Part shown: one piece after another, positions 39,527-48,896 of the stretch
Layout: each line of letters opens with the position of its first letter
How positions within the stretch are numbered: position 1 is the stretch's first letter
Assembly: GCF_900188095.1 (NCBI RefSeq)
Contig: NZ_FZOT01000014.1
Location: 92,321-156,320, forward strand
Source of the DNA: Noviherbaspirillum humi
Lineage (GTDB): Bacteria; Pseudomonadota; Gammaproteobacteria; Burkholderiales; Burkholderiaceae_D
Reading direction: 5' to 3'
Length of the DNA stretch: 64,000 nucleotides
Translations under genes and position numbers: made by a program
The notes under the pieces: generated by a model
Told to the model about the DNA's origin: nothing
What the model saw: only the letters and a program-made list of their open reading frames with translations
Databases searched by the model: none

Positions 39527-39941
39527 AGGGAGCCGCAAGGCTGCCGAAGCGCGCCGCAATCAAAGCGGGATGAGGCCGGTCTGGACGGCTGCGGCGGGAT
39601 GAGCCGACTTGGTTCATGAATGCTTTCCTTCGTTTTATCTGCCGCGAACCGCGCTCGTGCTGGCGTTTCTTCAAGAGTGCGTAAAGATTGATAGTTTCTA
39701 TTTATTGAATTACGTAAATTTATAGCTTTAGTATCGATAATTGGGCTTACGCAACATCCAAATTATGGAAAATTTGACTTAACGCAATATTTCTATAAAG
39801 AATGGCAGGCCTGTTCAAGATGAACGGGCATGCCATACACCTGCCTGGAAAAGCGGTACGGCAAAGGTTTGATGGCAATCAGCAAGCGGCCTGCAGAGCG
39901 CAAACACGCCAGCACTCAGAGACAACCAACCAGCCAACGCC
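39527..39941. other. AT-rich upstream region of the chemoreceptor gene
   Basis: No ORF of merit. It contains an AT-rich block (about 39680-39800) with the possible FliA promoter listed separately. Confidence 0.5.
39715..39740 (+). promoter_or_regulatory. Possible sigma-28 (FliA) promoter
   Basis: TAAA (39715-39718), 14 bases, ATCGATAA (39733-39740). The FliA consensus is TAAA-N15-GCCGATAA, so spacing is one short and two bases differ. About 200 bp before the chemoreceptor, a class of gene normally under FliA. Confidence 0.35.
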
Positions 39942-41912
39942 ATGTCCATCTCTACCCGCCTCGGAACCCTGCGCCTCGGGCACAAGGTCACACTGTCCGC
40001 CTTCCTCGTCGTCGGCACCGTCTTCGTGTCCTTCATCCTGCTGCTCACCGCCGCCTATTCAACGCTGCTGGAAAAATACGCCGTCGCCAGCCTCAAGGAG
40101 CAAGCTGCCGGCATTGCCAACATGGTCGACATGTTCAATCGCTCCGCCATGCATGACGTGGAGCGCTTCTCGCGGATCTTCGCTGCCTCCTTCCCCGAGC
40201 GTTTCTCGCTCGATGCCGAGCGCAGCGTCAAGGTCGGCGACAAGGAAGTGCCGATCCTGAAGAACGGCGCCAACGAGCTGAACCTGCGTTATGAACTGCT
40301 GGACCGCTACACCGCGCTCACCGGCATCACCGCCACCGTGTTCGTAAAGAAGGGCGAGGAGTTCATCCGCATTTCCACCTCGGTGAAAAAGGAAAACGGC
40401 GAGCGCGCCGTCGGCACCATTCTCGACCACGCCAGCCCTGCCTATGCCAAGCTGCTGTCCGGCGATCTCTACCGCGGCATCATCAGCTTGTTCGGCAAGC
40501 CTTATATCGCCGAATACTTCCCGGTGAAGGATGCCGAGAATCGCGTCGTCGGCGCGCTCTACGTCGGCGGCGACATCTCGTCCGACATGGATGCCCTGAA
40601 AGCGAAGATCAAGTCGGTGAAGATCGGCGACAGCGGACATTTCTATGTCGTCAATGCCAAGCCGGGAGCCAGCCAGGGCGATCTTCTGGTGCATCCTTCT
40701 CGCGAAGGCAAGAACGCCATCGACCTGAAGGATGAAGCCGGGCGTGAAATCATCAAGGACATGCTGTCGCAAAAGCAGGGCGAACTCCGCTACCTCGCCG
40801 CCGGCGAAGGCAAGGACGGCGCCAAGGCGGGGCAAAAGATCGCCGTCTTCGATACCTATCCCGCCTGGAACTGGCTCATCGTGGGCAGCGCCCATGCAGA
40901 CGAACTCACGCAGGAAGCGCGTGCGGCACGCAACCGCTATGCGCTGATGGCCGCACTGGTCCTGGTGGCGCTCACCGCCGCGCTGTTCGCCCTCATCCAT
41001 GCGATGGTGACCAAGCCGCTCGGCCGGGCCCAGGCCGCGGCGGAAAAACTCGCCACCGGCGACCTCACCGTGCGCCTGGAAACGAGCCGCCAGGATGAAA
41101 TCGGCGCGCTCCTCAAGGCCATGAATGGCATCAGCCACGGACTGGCGCAGGTGGTGAACCAGGTGCGCGAGGGCACCGACCAGATCGCAGCCGCCTCCAC
41201 CGAAATCGCGCAGGGCAACCAGGATCTCTCGGCCCGCACCGAACAGCAGGCCGGCACCCTGGAGGAAACCGCCTCGTCAGCCGAAGAACTGGCTTCCACC
41301 GTGAAGCAGAACGCCGACAACGCCCGCCAGGCCAACCAGCTGGCGCAATCCGCGTCCGAGTCGGCGCAGCAGGGCGGCGCGGTCGTCGCCGAAGTGGTGC
41401 ATACCATGGAGGCAATCAATGCAGCCTCCCGCAAGATCGTGGACATCATCGGCGTGATCGACGGCATCGCCTTCCAGACCAACATCCTGGCGCTGAACGC
41501 GGCCGTGGAAGCGGCGCGTGCCGGGGAGCAGGGCAGGGGTTTCGCAGTGGTGGCCTCCGAAGTGCGCAGCCTGGCGCAGCGCTCCGCCTCCGCCGCCAAG
41601 GAGATCAAGGAACTGATCGACGACTCGGTGCACAAGGTCGATGCCGGCACCCAACTGGTTGCCGATGCCGGCACCACGATGGAGGAAATCGTCACCCGCA
41701 TCGGCCGCGTCACCAGCCTGATGGGTGACATCGCCTCCGCCAGCGGCGAACAGACCGCCGGCATCGAACAAGTCAATCACGCCATCGCGCAGATCGACCA
41801 GGCGACGCAGCAGAATGCGTCACTGGTGGAACAGGCCGCGTCCGCCGCCCGAGCGATGGAAGAACAGGCCGCGGCGCTGCGCGGCTTGGTGAATGTGTTC
41901 AAGCTGGGGTGA
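39942..41912 (+). CDS. Methyl-accepting chemotaxis protein with periplasmic Cache domain
   Basis: 656 residues. First transmembrane helix about 17-40, a long periplasmic Cache-type sensor (about 45-325; [41 protein letters not shown]), second helix about 330-352, HAMP ([19 protein letters not shown]), then the signalling domain whose hairpin tip is [19 protein letters not shown] (about 531-549). Methylation-region glutamates and glutamines are visible. No C-terminal NWETF-type CheR-binding peptide. Senses a small ligand; possibly organic or aromatic acids given the neighbours, but this is only context. Confidence 0.93.
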   Translation: MSISTRLGTLRLGHKVTLSAFLVVGTVFVSFILLLTAAYSTLLEKYAVASLKEQAAGIANMVDMFNRSAMHDVERFSRIFAASFPERFSLDAERSVKVGDKEVPILKNGANELNLRYELLDRYTALTGITATVFVKKGEEFIRISTSVKKENGERAVGTILDHASPAYAKLLSGDLYRGIISLFGKPYIAEYFPVKDAENRVVGALYVGGDISSDMDALKAKIKSVKIGDSGHFYVVNAKPGASQGDLLVHPSREGKNAIDLKDEAGREIIKDMLSQKQGELRYLAAGEGKDGAKAGQKIAVFDTYPAWNWLIVGSAHADELTQEARAARNRYALMAALVLVALTAALFALIHAMVTKPLGRAQAAAEKLATGDLTVRLETSRQDEIGALLKAMNGISHGLAQVVNQVREGTDQIAAASTEIAQGNQDLSARTEQQAGTLEETASSAEELASTVKQNADNARQANQLAQSASESAQQGGAVVAEVVHTMEAINAASRKIVDIIGVIDGIAFQTNILALNAAVEAARAGEQGRGFAVVASEVRSLAQRSASAAKEIKELIDDSVHKVDAGTQLVADAGTTMEEIVTRIGRVTSLMGDIASASGEQTAGIEQVNHAIAQIDQATQQNASLVEQAASAARAMEEQAAALRGLVNVFKLG

Positions 41913-42054
41913 CGGGAGTTTCGCCGACCGGGCTTAAGGAGTTGAAAGCTTAAACCGGCAAACTTCCATGAATTGAATGACGCTGTAGGATGGTTCGTTG
42001 CGGGCCAACGAAACCGCTCAGCGCAGTGGCCGTCTAGCCAAGCTTAGTTCATCG

Positions 42055-42090
42055 CTCAAGAAGTGTCTTAAGTGCAAGACACTTCTTGAG
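42055..42090. repeat. 15-bp perfect inverted repeat
   Basis: CTCAAGAAGTGTCTT and its exact complement AAGACACTTCTTGAG around AAGTGC. No T-run follows, so a Rho-independent terminator is unlikely. It sits in the 304-bp gap after the chemoreceptor gene; a 70-codon TTG-started frame through it has no ribosome site and I do not call it. Confidence 0.9.
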
Positions 42091-42216
42091 GATTTATTAG
42101 CCAGCTACAATCTCATTAATGAGCTGTTGCACGCCAAAGTTGGGTCTGTAACCGAGTTTACAGTTTTTCGACAAATTGAAAGACGTTTTAATTTTCAAAA
42201 TGTGTACTAGGCCAAT

Positions 42217-42693
42217 TTAGTCAACGAGGATTTTCATCGCTTCCCCGCTTTTGGTTTTGAAGATTCCGTAGCTGTGTCGTTCAGAACCTATAGTTGCAGT
42301 AATAATTTTTTCGAAGTGTCTATACCCATTCGAAGACGCCAGAAGCGCAATGCGAGCATATTGTTCTTCGCTCACGGGTTTGCCTTTAAACGAGTTTTGG
42401 AAATTTTCATAAGACCGAACTAGATATTGATGCTTACTATTAGAAAGTGAGATGAAACACGCGTGTTTCCCGTTTTTCGTTACGAACTTTGCATATTCTT
42501 CACCATTAATCTTAATTTTGCCATTGGGGCGCGTACACCCCAACCGATATGCTGCCAATGATTCAACAAGCAAATCAGCTGGAGCGTCATTCGCCAACGT
42601 AGGCGGCTGGTTGCTGAGATTGACCGTTGGGTAGTTATTTCTATTTGTATTGACGCAATTTCCGTTGGGCTGTTGGGACGATACTTGAGTCAT
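42217..42693 (-). CDS. Uncharacterised protein, paralog A of a low-GC pair
   Basis: 158 residues. About 50 N-terminal residues are disordered and Asn/Gln/Ser/Pro-rich; the rest is a compact domain (RLGCTRPNGKIKINGEEY, KHACFISLS, HQYLVRSYENFQN, GYRHFEKI, YGIFKTKSGE). Just over half of the domain matches the protein at 43050-43520. ATG 42693 has GGAG six bases upstream in the block AATTTCGGAG, which is also present before the paralog. No signal peptide or membrane segment. Family not recognised; GC is far below the genome average. Confidence 0.62.
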   Translation of the reverse strand: MTQVSSQQPNGNCVNTNRNNYPTVNLSNQPPTLANDAPADLLVESLAAYRLGCTRPNGKIKINGEEYAKFVTKNGKHACFISLSNSKHQYLVRSYENFQNSFKGKPVSEEQYARIALLASSNGYRHFEKIITATIGSERHSYGIFKTKSGEAMKILVD

Positions 42694-43049
42694 GAGGTTC
42701 TCCGAAATTGAATTTTCCAGTGTTCAACGTCACGCTATACAAGCGGTGGACACAAATGAACCAAGCACTTTCCGTACCAATAAACAGATTTCAGCACTAA
42801 CAGAAAGCATAATCGGGCTCATTCGCCAGTCCTCTACAAAGAAGCTGGTCTATTTCGGTAAGGGCGTCAAAACTGCGTAGCACATTTGCGAATCCTAGTC
42901 TTAACCACCCCCACGAAAGTGGTGTCATTGCAAAACATCACTTGATATGCTGGGCCAGAGACAAACTCGCCAATTAGCCATTGCAAACTAAGCGTGATTC
43001 CGACTTCGACAAAAAGGAAGTCTGCCAGAGAAGAAAAGTGGCTGCGCAT
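42694..43049. other. Gap between the two paralogs
   Basis: AT-rich. A 60-codon minus-strand frame starts directly after the stop of paralog B (TAA then ATG, 43049) but has no convincing composition. Probably spacer or remnant of a larger duplicated unit. Confidence 0.45.
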
Positions 43050-43520
43050 TTACTCAATTAGTACTTCCTTCTCCTTGCCATTAGCTGTTCTAAAAACGCC
43101 GTAAAGAGTTGTTCCCTTCGAATTGGGAAACATAAATCGATCAAAATGACGATATCCATATGACGAGGCCGCGATCGCTATTGGAGCGTATTGGCCCTCT
43201 GTTAAACCTGTATCTCGAAATGGATTCTGAAAATCTTCGTAGGAGCGGATGAGGTACTGATGCCTTGGATCGGACAGCGAAATGAAACATGCGTCCTTTC
43301 CACTTCTAGTGACGAACTTGGCATATTCTTCGCCATTAATTTTCAACGTTCCCATGGGTATGGAACATCCCAACCTTGATGCCGCCAATGCTGGATTAAT
43401 TGATTGTGAAGGAGTACTCTTCAAGCTCTCCGAAGCATTGTTGAGTCCAATTAATGGATGAGTGACTTCATTACTATTCAGTGATGGCAATTGAAGAGGC
43501 AGACAAAAAGTAATTGGCAT
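43050..43520 (-). CDS. Uncharacterised protein, paralog B of a low-GC pair
   Basis: 156 residues with the same plan as paralog A: a variable polar N-terminus, then RLGCSIPMGTLKINGEEY, KDACFISLSDPRHQYLIRSYEDFQNPF, SSYGYRHFDRF, LYGVFRTANGK. Conserved residues cluster in the domain while the N-terminal 50 residues differ completely, as in secreted effectors or toxins with exchangeable leaders, though no secretion system is adjacent. Ribosome site GGAG six bases before ATG. Confidence 0.62.
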   Translation of the reverse strand: MPITFCLPLQLPSLNSNEVTHPLIGLNNASESLKSTPSQSINPALAASRLGCSIPMGTLKINGEEYAKFVTRSGKDACFISLSDPRHQYLIRSYEDFQNPFRDTGLTEGQYAPIAIAASSYGYRHFDRFMFPNSKGTTLYGVFRTANGKEKEVLIE

Positions 43521-43870
43521 GGAATGCTCCGAAATTAATTGTCTTGTATGAAAATATACTTGCGAAGCGGCGTTCTTTAATCAATAAGCACAATCTATTC
43601 CAGTACGGCCTTTTCTTGATCACGGTTTCTTCGCTTTGAGAATCGCAGACGATAGTTTCCTATCTACACGCAAACCTTTTAATCACTGAGCGGCCAATTA
43701 GAGGGCCATTGTGGATGAGGATCGAAAATCCTCTTCCGACCCAAGAGCTTTTACTCATTGAAGCAAACGATGCCTTTTCTGTCTCATAAATATTTTTTTG
43801 AGTATTAAGATTTTCAGTACCGCCACCACATCGTATGGACTAGCGGCAGCACTATTTCAAGACGTACAAC
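43521..43870. other. AT-rich gap upstream of paralog B
   Basis: No ORF, no tRNA. It probably contains the promoter of the low-GC pair, but I cannot fix the boxes. Confidence 0.4.
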
Positions 43871-45082
43871 CTACTTCGCCCTAGACTGCTCCACCAACCT
43901 CAACTCCCACGGCAAAATCACCTTCGAATAAATCACCGGATCGGTCCATCCCTTCGGCTCCCGGCCGAGATGTCCGCCGACCGGGTTGATCCACGCCTCC
44001 TTGGGCGATGTGCCGCTGCGCAGCAGCAGGTCGACTTCCGCCATCGGCACTTGCGTGTCCTTCGCGCCGGTGACGATGAGCGTCGGGGCGCTCGGCTTGT
44101 CGAGCAGGCCCAGCTTGACCAGCGACATATTGGGCAGCAGGCGCGCGAGGTCGTCGATGTTTTCCGCGCCTTCAAATACGTTGACGAAGGCGGGCGCCAG
44201 GTCGAACAGGTATTCGCGGTTGCCGAGCGTGCCTTCGCGCAGGAATTTCTCGGTGAAGAACACGTCGACCGGCGGCGACTGCACGACCGCGCCGAGCAGG
44301 CGCTTCTGTTCGACGATGGAAAGCTTGGTCGTCCAGTAGCCGCCAAAGCTTACGCCGTGGGTAAAGATGCGGGCCTTGTCGACTTCCTGTCGCTTTTCCA
44401 GGTAATCCAGCACTGCGCTGAACATGCGGTCGGCGGTCGGGCTGACCTTGAGCGGCGCCTGGCCGGTGCCCGGTCCATCGACGGCGAAGAAGCCGATGCC
44501 ATGCTTCAGAATTTCGCCGTAGGTCTCCGCGACGGTCTCCTTGCGGCTGTCCAGGCCGCTGATGGCCAACGCCATGGGAACCGGTTCCTTGGCGTTCTTG
44601 GGCAGGCGCAGGTAGCCGACGATCTCCTTGCCCTCGAACGGAATCTTCACGACTTCCAGCGGCGGATCCAGGGTTTGCGCATACTTGGCGTAGGCATCGA
44701 GCGCATTCGCATAGGCGACCTTCTTGCCGTCGGAAGAGGGTACCGGCCATTGCGCGAAATAGTAGAGCCGCCAGGCGCGCTTGTAGGCATTCGCGGCTTC
44801 TTGCGGCGTCGCGGCCTTGGCCGCCTGCGCCATGTAGCGCTCCGCGACCGTGCTCCAGCCTCGTGCCCATTCGTCGCGGTCGCGGCTCTGGATCAGGGAT
44901 AGCGCCTCCTTTACGTCGGACGGGTCGAGTCCGCCGAGCGGATAGGCGCCGCGTTCTGCGCGGGCGATCGACTCCGCCTTGATTTCCTCAATGGTCCTTT
45001 CCTTGACCTGGGCGTGGGCGGTGGTGATAACCAATCCCGCCAGAACGGGCAGGCACAGCGTCTTCCACTGCAGCTTCAGCAT
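43871..45082 (-). CDS. Exported alpha/beta hydrolase (FrsA/esterase-like)
   Basis: 403 residues. Signal peptide of about 24 residues ending in TAHA. A helical cap-like region (about 30-140) precedes an alpha/beta hydrolase core with FFAVDGPGTGQAP, nucleophile S245 in HGVSFGG, acid in VTGAKDTQVP and His in VGGHLGRE. Similar to DUF1100/FrsA-like esterases. Probably periplasmic; substrate unknown. Stands alone on the minus strand. Confidence 0.8.
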   Translation of the reverse strand: MLKLQWKTLCLPVLAGLVITTAHAQVKERTIEEIKAESIARAERGAYPLGGLDPSDVKEALSLIQSRDRDEWARGWSTVAERYMAQAAKAATPQEAANAYKRAWRLYYFAQWPVPSSDGKKVAYANALDAYAKYAQTLDPPLEVVKIPFEGKEIVGYLRLPKNAKEPVPMALAISGLDSRKETVAETYGEILKHGIGFFAVDGPGTGQAPLKVSPTADRMFSAVLDYLEKRQEVDKARIFTHGVSFGGYWTTKLSIVEQKRLLGAVVQSPPVDVFFTEKFLREGTLGNREYLFDLAPAFVNVFEGAENIDDLARLLPNMSLVKLGLLDKPSAPTLIVTGAKDTQVPMAEVDLLLRSGTSPKEAWINPVGGHLGREPKGWTDPVIYSKVILPWELRLVEQSRAK

Positions 45083-45509
45083 CGCGACTCCTCCATCTCA
45101 CTGTTGGTTGGTCTTCTTCTGTTTTGCGCGTGCCGTGCGTCCGGCCAATGGCAAGCGTACCGAGCGAGCCTAACATGCCGGAACAAAGTCGGGACATGAT
45201 TCCGCATAAAGGAACGCCTGGCCATGGGCCGAATAAGTCAATGCTGCCTCATTAACGGAAAGCTTCGGCAAGCCGAATCTCCGGCTTATCACAAATCTGT
45301 TTTTGTAGAATTCCAGGCATCATGTCCAAACCCAATCAATGTCTTGCTCCATGCATGATCATCGGGTTTGGAAACGATGGCAGGCCTTGTATAAGCGCAC
45401 TGGCACGCAGCTGTAAAGGCATGCATGACTCGTTCGTCGACACCGTGTTTGTCCTGACCACGTGCACAGAGACGTTCGCTGTTCGCGGTAAAAGCTTTTG
45501 CTGAAACGG
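45083..45509. other. Gap between hydrolase and yjbQ genes
   Basis: Both flanking genes are on the minus strand. Only short frames without ribosome sites or coherent composition; no terminator recognised. Confidence 0.45.
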
Positions 45510-45929
45510 TTATTCGCCGATGATCTTCACCAGGACCCGCTTGCGCCGCATGCCGTCGAACTCGCCATAGAAAATCTGTTCCCAAGGACCGAAGTCCAGG
45601 CGCCCTTCGGTGACGGCAACCACCACCTCGCGACCCATGACCTGGCGCTTCATGTGCGCATCGGCATTGTCCTCGCCGGTATCGTTGTGGCGGTACTGGC
45701 TGAGCGGTGCATGGGGGGCAAGCTTTTCCAGCCACACGTCATAATCGTGATGCAGGCCCGGCTCGTCGTCATTGATGAATACCGAAGCCGAGATATGCAT
45801 CGCGTTCACCAGCACCAGCCCTTCGCGGATGCCGCTTTCCGCCAACGCATCTTCCACCTGCGGCGTGATGTTGATGAAGGCGCGTCGCGCCGGGACATTG
45901 AACCAGAGTTCCTTGCGGAAGCTTTGCAT
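45510..45929 (-). CDS. yjbQ: YjbQ family protein (UPF0047)
   Basis: 139 residues covering the whole family: [43 protein letters not shown] (in parts: the ASV and DEPGL motifs), [21 protein letters not shown] with the conserved His/Asp cluster, and [19 protein letters not shown]. Some members have weak thiamine-phosphate synthase activity; physiological role is unclear. Ribosome site GGAG upstream. Confidence 0.9.
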   Translation of the reverse strand: MQSFRKELWFNVPARRAFINITPQVEDALAESGIREGLVLVNAMHISASVFINDDEPGLHHDYDVWLEKLAPHAPLSQYRHNDTGEDNADAHMKRQVMGREVVVAVTEGRLDFGPWEQIFYGEFDGMRRKRVLVKIIGE

Positions 45930-45982
45930 GGTCGTTCTCCTCCAATGGCCATGCTTGGAAATCCGTTAGGCTTCCGGGTTCC

Positions 45983-47089
45983 TCAACGGCTTTCCAGCGA
46001 CGCCTGCACGCCGCGCCAATCGAGCGGCAACGGCGCAGGCGTCGTTGCCGGCAGGGTGGTGATTTGCCGCTGTATGCGGGCCATGCGCTCGGCCGGTGCG
46101 GGATGGGTCGCAAGCAAGGCCGGGCCCTTGCCGTTTTCATCCTTGGCCAGTTTGGCGAAGAAATCCGACATGCCTTTCGGATCGATGCCGGCCGACGCCA
46201 GGCGTTTCACGCCTTCGCTGTCGGCTTCAGCTTCGGCATCCCGGGAAAATTTCAGTTCGGTGAGGGTTGAGGCCAGTCCCGCGATTGACGACCCGCCGAA
46301 ATCGCCCAACGCCAGCGACAGCAGCAAACTCAGGCCGGCCTTCTTCACCAGCCCCTGCATGCTGTGACGCCGTTCGACATGGGACACCTCATGCGCCAGC
46401 ACGCCGGCGAGTTCCTCCGGCCGCGCTGCTTTCGCGATCAACCCGGCATTCACGACCACCACGCCGCCCGGCGCGGCGAAGGCATTCACTTCGCTATCCT
46501 GGGCGACGAACCACTGGTAACGGTAGCGCGAACCGGCCGTCAGTCTTTCGCCGATAAGCTTCACCGCATCCAGTGCCGGACCACGCTCAATCAGCCTGGT
46601 CCGCGCGCGGGTCTGCGCCAGCACCATCTGGCCGATCCTCGCCTCCTGCTCGACCGGAATCCTGTCGGCCAGCCACTCCGCCAGAATGCCGACGTTCAAC
46701 ACGAAAGCCAGCAGCAGGAGCAGCGGCAAGGTCGTGATCAGCGCATAAATCCCGACGGCGGCGCGAAACCGTCGCTCGGTGACGTTGCGTCTGCCGCGGG
46801 CGGAAACCAGCGCGGCGCGAATCGATGGCGGGGCTTGCTCCAGAAAGGCTGCATGGCTGCCGTCCTCGTCGAGAAAGAATGCGTATTCATGCTCGCCCTC
46901 TGTCCAGGAAAGCCGGTCCTGCCGAAAATTGAAGCCCGCCGCCTCCACGCGCAGTTCGGCGGCGGTGAACTAGCGGCCGTTCCCTTCCACCACCAGCGAG
47001 GACCCATGCCAATGCGCGGATACCGCCTCGCCGCCGCCCGCCAGTCCGGGCCCAAACAGGCGGCCGTGCGCCTGAGCGGAGAAGCCCAT
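45983..47089 (-). pseudogene. M48 family metalloprotease with in-frame amber codon at position 40
   Basis: The natural start is ATG 47089, sharing one base with the stop of the AIM24-like gene (TGATG). After 39 codons ([15 protein letters not shown]...SSLVVEGNGR) a TAG at 46972-46970 interrupts the N-terminal domain, then the same frame runs on without shift (FTAAELRVEAAGFNF...) to the end. The downstream part has one or two membrane segments (ALITTLPLLLLLAFVLNVG) and the zinc motif HEVSH plus the third-ligand region SRDAEAEADSEGV. A restart at GTG 46948 would give 321 residues with the protease domain intact. Either a nonsense mutation, a sequencing error or suppression. Confidence 0.65.
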
Positions 47090-47883
47090 CAATCGTCGTC
47101 GCCGCCGAACAGGCCGCCGAGCGAAGCGCCGCCCAGCAAGCCGGCGTTGCTGGAACCTTTCGATGCCGGCACCGCCATCATCAGACGTCCGGCCAGGCGC
47201 GACAGCGGCAGCGACTGCAGCCAGACCTTGCCCGGCCCGCGCAGCGTGGCGAAGAACAATCCCTCGCCGCTAAAAATGGCGGATTTGATCTTGCCGACGT
47301 AGGCGATGTCGAAATCTACGGTCGGTTGAAAGGCGACCACGCAGCCGGTATCGACGCGCAGCACTTCACCCGGCGCCAGCGTCTTCTCCACCAGCGTGCC
47401 GCCGGCATGGATGAAGGCCCAGCCATCGCCATCCAGCTTCTGCATGATGAAGCCTTCGCCGCCGAACAGGCCGGCGCCCAGGCGGCGCTGGAACGCGATT
47501 CCGAGCGACACGCCCTTGGCCGCGCAAAGAAAAGCGTCCTTCTGGCAGATCAGCGTGCCGCCCATTTCGGCAAGATGCACCGGCACGATCTTGCCGGGAT
47601 AGGGCGCCGCGAACGCCACCCGCGCCTTGCCCCGCCCCTCGTTGTGGAACACCGTGGTGAACAGCGACTCGCCGGTCAACAGCCGCTTGCCCGCGCCCAG
47701 CAGCTTGCCGAAGACGCCGCCTTGCTGCGAACCATCGCCGAACACCGTGTCCAGCTCGATACCCTGCTGCATGTACATCATCATGCCGGCCTCACCCACC
47801 GCAGCCTCGCCCGGATCCAGCTCCACTTCGACATACTGCATGTCGCTGCCGAAGATTTCGTAGTCGATTTCGTCCATTGCCAT
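47089..47883 (-). CDS. AIM24 / TIGR00266 family protein
   Basis: 264 residues with the beta-rich AIM24 layout: [60 protein letters not shown] and a Gly-rich tail ([13 protein letters not shown]). Function unknown in bacteria; mitochondrial AIM24 concerns membrane organisation. Coupled by a one-base overlap to the M48 protease gene. Start has GGAGAG upstream. Confidence 0.88.
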   Translation of the reverse strand: MAMDEIDYEIFGSDMQYVEVELDPGEAAVGEAGMMMYMQQGIELDTVFGDGSQQGGVFGKLLGAGKRLLTGESLFTTVFHNEGRGKARVAFAAPYPGKIVPVHLAEMGGTLICQKDAFLCAAKGVSLGIAFQRRLGAGLFGGEGFIMQKLDGDGWAFIHAGGTLVEKTLAPGEVLRVDTGCVVAFQPTVDFDIAYVGKIKSAIFSGEGLFFATLRGPGKVWLQSLPLSRLAGRLMMAVPASKGSSNAGLLGGASLGGLFGGDDD

Positions 47884-48284
47884 ATTTCTCTCCGAAGTGG
47901 TGAACGGGTTATCGGATGCTCGTGATTAAAGTTTGCGCAGTTGTAGATAGTGACAACGAAGAAGATTATATGCTGTGCGCATTGTGAATCGGGCGACGTA
48001 TCGCCGACATGCTTCCCACAGAAATGTTTTTGACATGAAGCGAATTGAAACTCATTGGGCAACTTCTTTCGATTCAACGTTGAACAGAAGGCGATATTGC
48101 TACCGTGTGAAGAAAACTATTTCCTTAGCTGCTTAAAACATCAAGAAGTTTGGGCGGTTCACATTTCTGGTTCACCATGCAGACCCAAATTGGGGAAGGG
48201 CATTTTGACTTTTGCAAGCTGCTTTAGTAAGGCTAACCTGAATTGGTCTTTCGTTAGGTGTTTATAGGAAGTCGACGGGCATAT
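47884..48284. other. Low-GC spacer
   Basis: No coding frame with a ribosome site. It is probably accessory DNA continuous with the decayed TPR gene that follows. Confidence 0.4.
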
Positions 48285-48668
48285 ATGGATCCGGATGAAG
48301 CAATTAGTGCTCAAATCGACTGGCTATCCGGGAAAGGCGGCGACTTGGTAGACGCCGGAGGGTTTAGGGAGCAATAGAAAAATACCGTGCTGCATTCAGC
48401 CTCGCACCAAAACCCATCGAGGATTTGGAGGCTGCAATGTGGTTGATTGTCGCAATAGGCGAGGCTTATTACTTCTTGGATGACTACGCGAGTGCCTTGA
48501 ATTATTTGCAGTAGACCATCGGCGTCCGGCTGCTACTGGAAGCGCTTTTTTCACCTCTGGCTAAGTCAAACTCCAAGCCAAGCAGCCTTGAGTAACCTCA
48601 ATGCCGCTTACCATCGTTTGTATGATCAATTCAATGCGGCGCTCCAAGAATTGAAACGGGCGCGGTGA
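48285..48668 (+). pseudogene. Decayed TPR-repeat protein gene
   Basis: Coding sense moves through three frames: MDPDEAISAQIDWLSGKGGD (from 48285, stop 48375), then AIEKYRAAFSLAPKPIEDLE...YYFLDDYASALNYLQ (48371-48514), then FFHLWLSQTPSQAALSNLN...LQELKRAR (about 48546-48668). The order and the SGKGGDLVDAG.F..AIEKYRAA pattern match a family of small TPR proteins I recall from proteobacterial toxin-immunity and accessory loci. At least two frameshifts and one premature stop make it non-functional. Confidence 0.5.
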
Positions 48669-48781
48669 TTCGATGCGACAAACCTGGCGAGTGTCCGCGA
48701 CCGACGAATCTGTTGCATGGGTTGGTCGTCCGTTGAGCCTCCGAACCCAGCTTCTACTGCGCACCGTCTGATGGTCACAAA

Positions 48782-48823
48782 TTGCACCCCCTCCCAAACT
48801 TGCGTATAGTTCATTTCGCAAGT
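48782..48823 (+). promoter_or_regulatory. Sigma-70 promoter with overlapping operator
   Basis: TTGCAC (48782-48787), 17-bp spacer, TATAGT (48805-48810). The -10 box lies within an inverted repeat with 7-bp arms ACTTGCG (48798-48804) and CGCAAGT (48817-48823). A repressor bound there would block the hydroxycinnamate operon. No regulator gene is adjacent. Confidence 0.6.
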
Positions 48824-48896
48824 CAGCGACGCCGCACGCCAACATTAACAAGCGGCAATTCATCCAACAGAGCAGTCACTGAGGCAGGAGACAACC

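Noticed and set aside
41998..42210. 70-codon TTG-started frame through the 15-bp hairpin
   Set aside because: No ribosome site; the frame is open mainly because of the inverted repeat and AT-rich sequence.
42867..43049. 60-codon frame directly after paralog B
   Set aside because: No ribosome site, no homologous feature and an inconsistent composition; kept as spacer.
48561..48863. 100-codon minus-strand frame
   Set aside because: Antisense to the decayed TPR gene and overlapping the promoter region; no ribosome site or motif.
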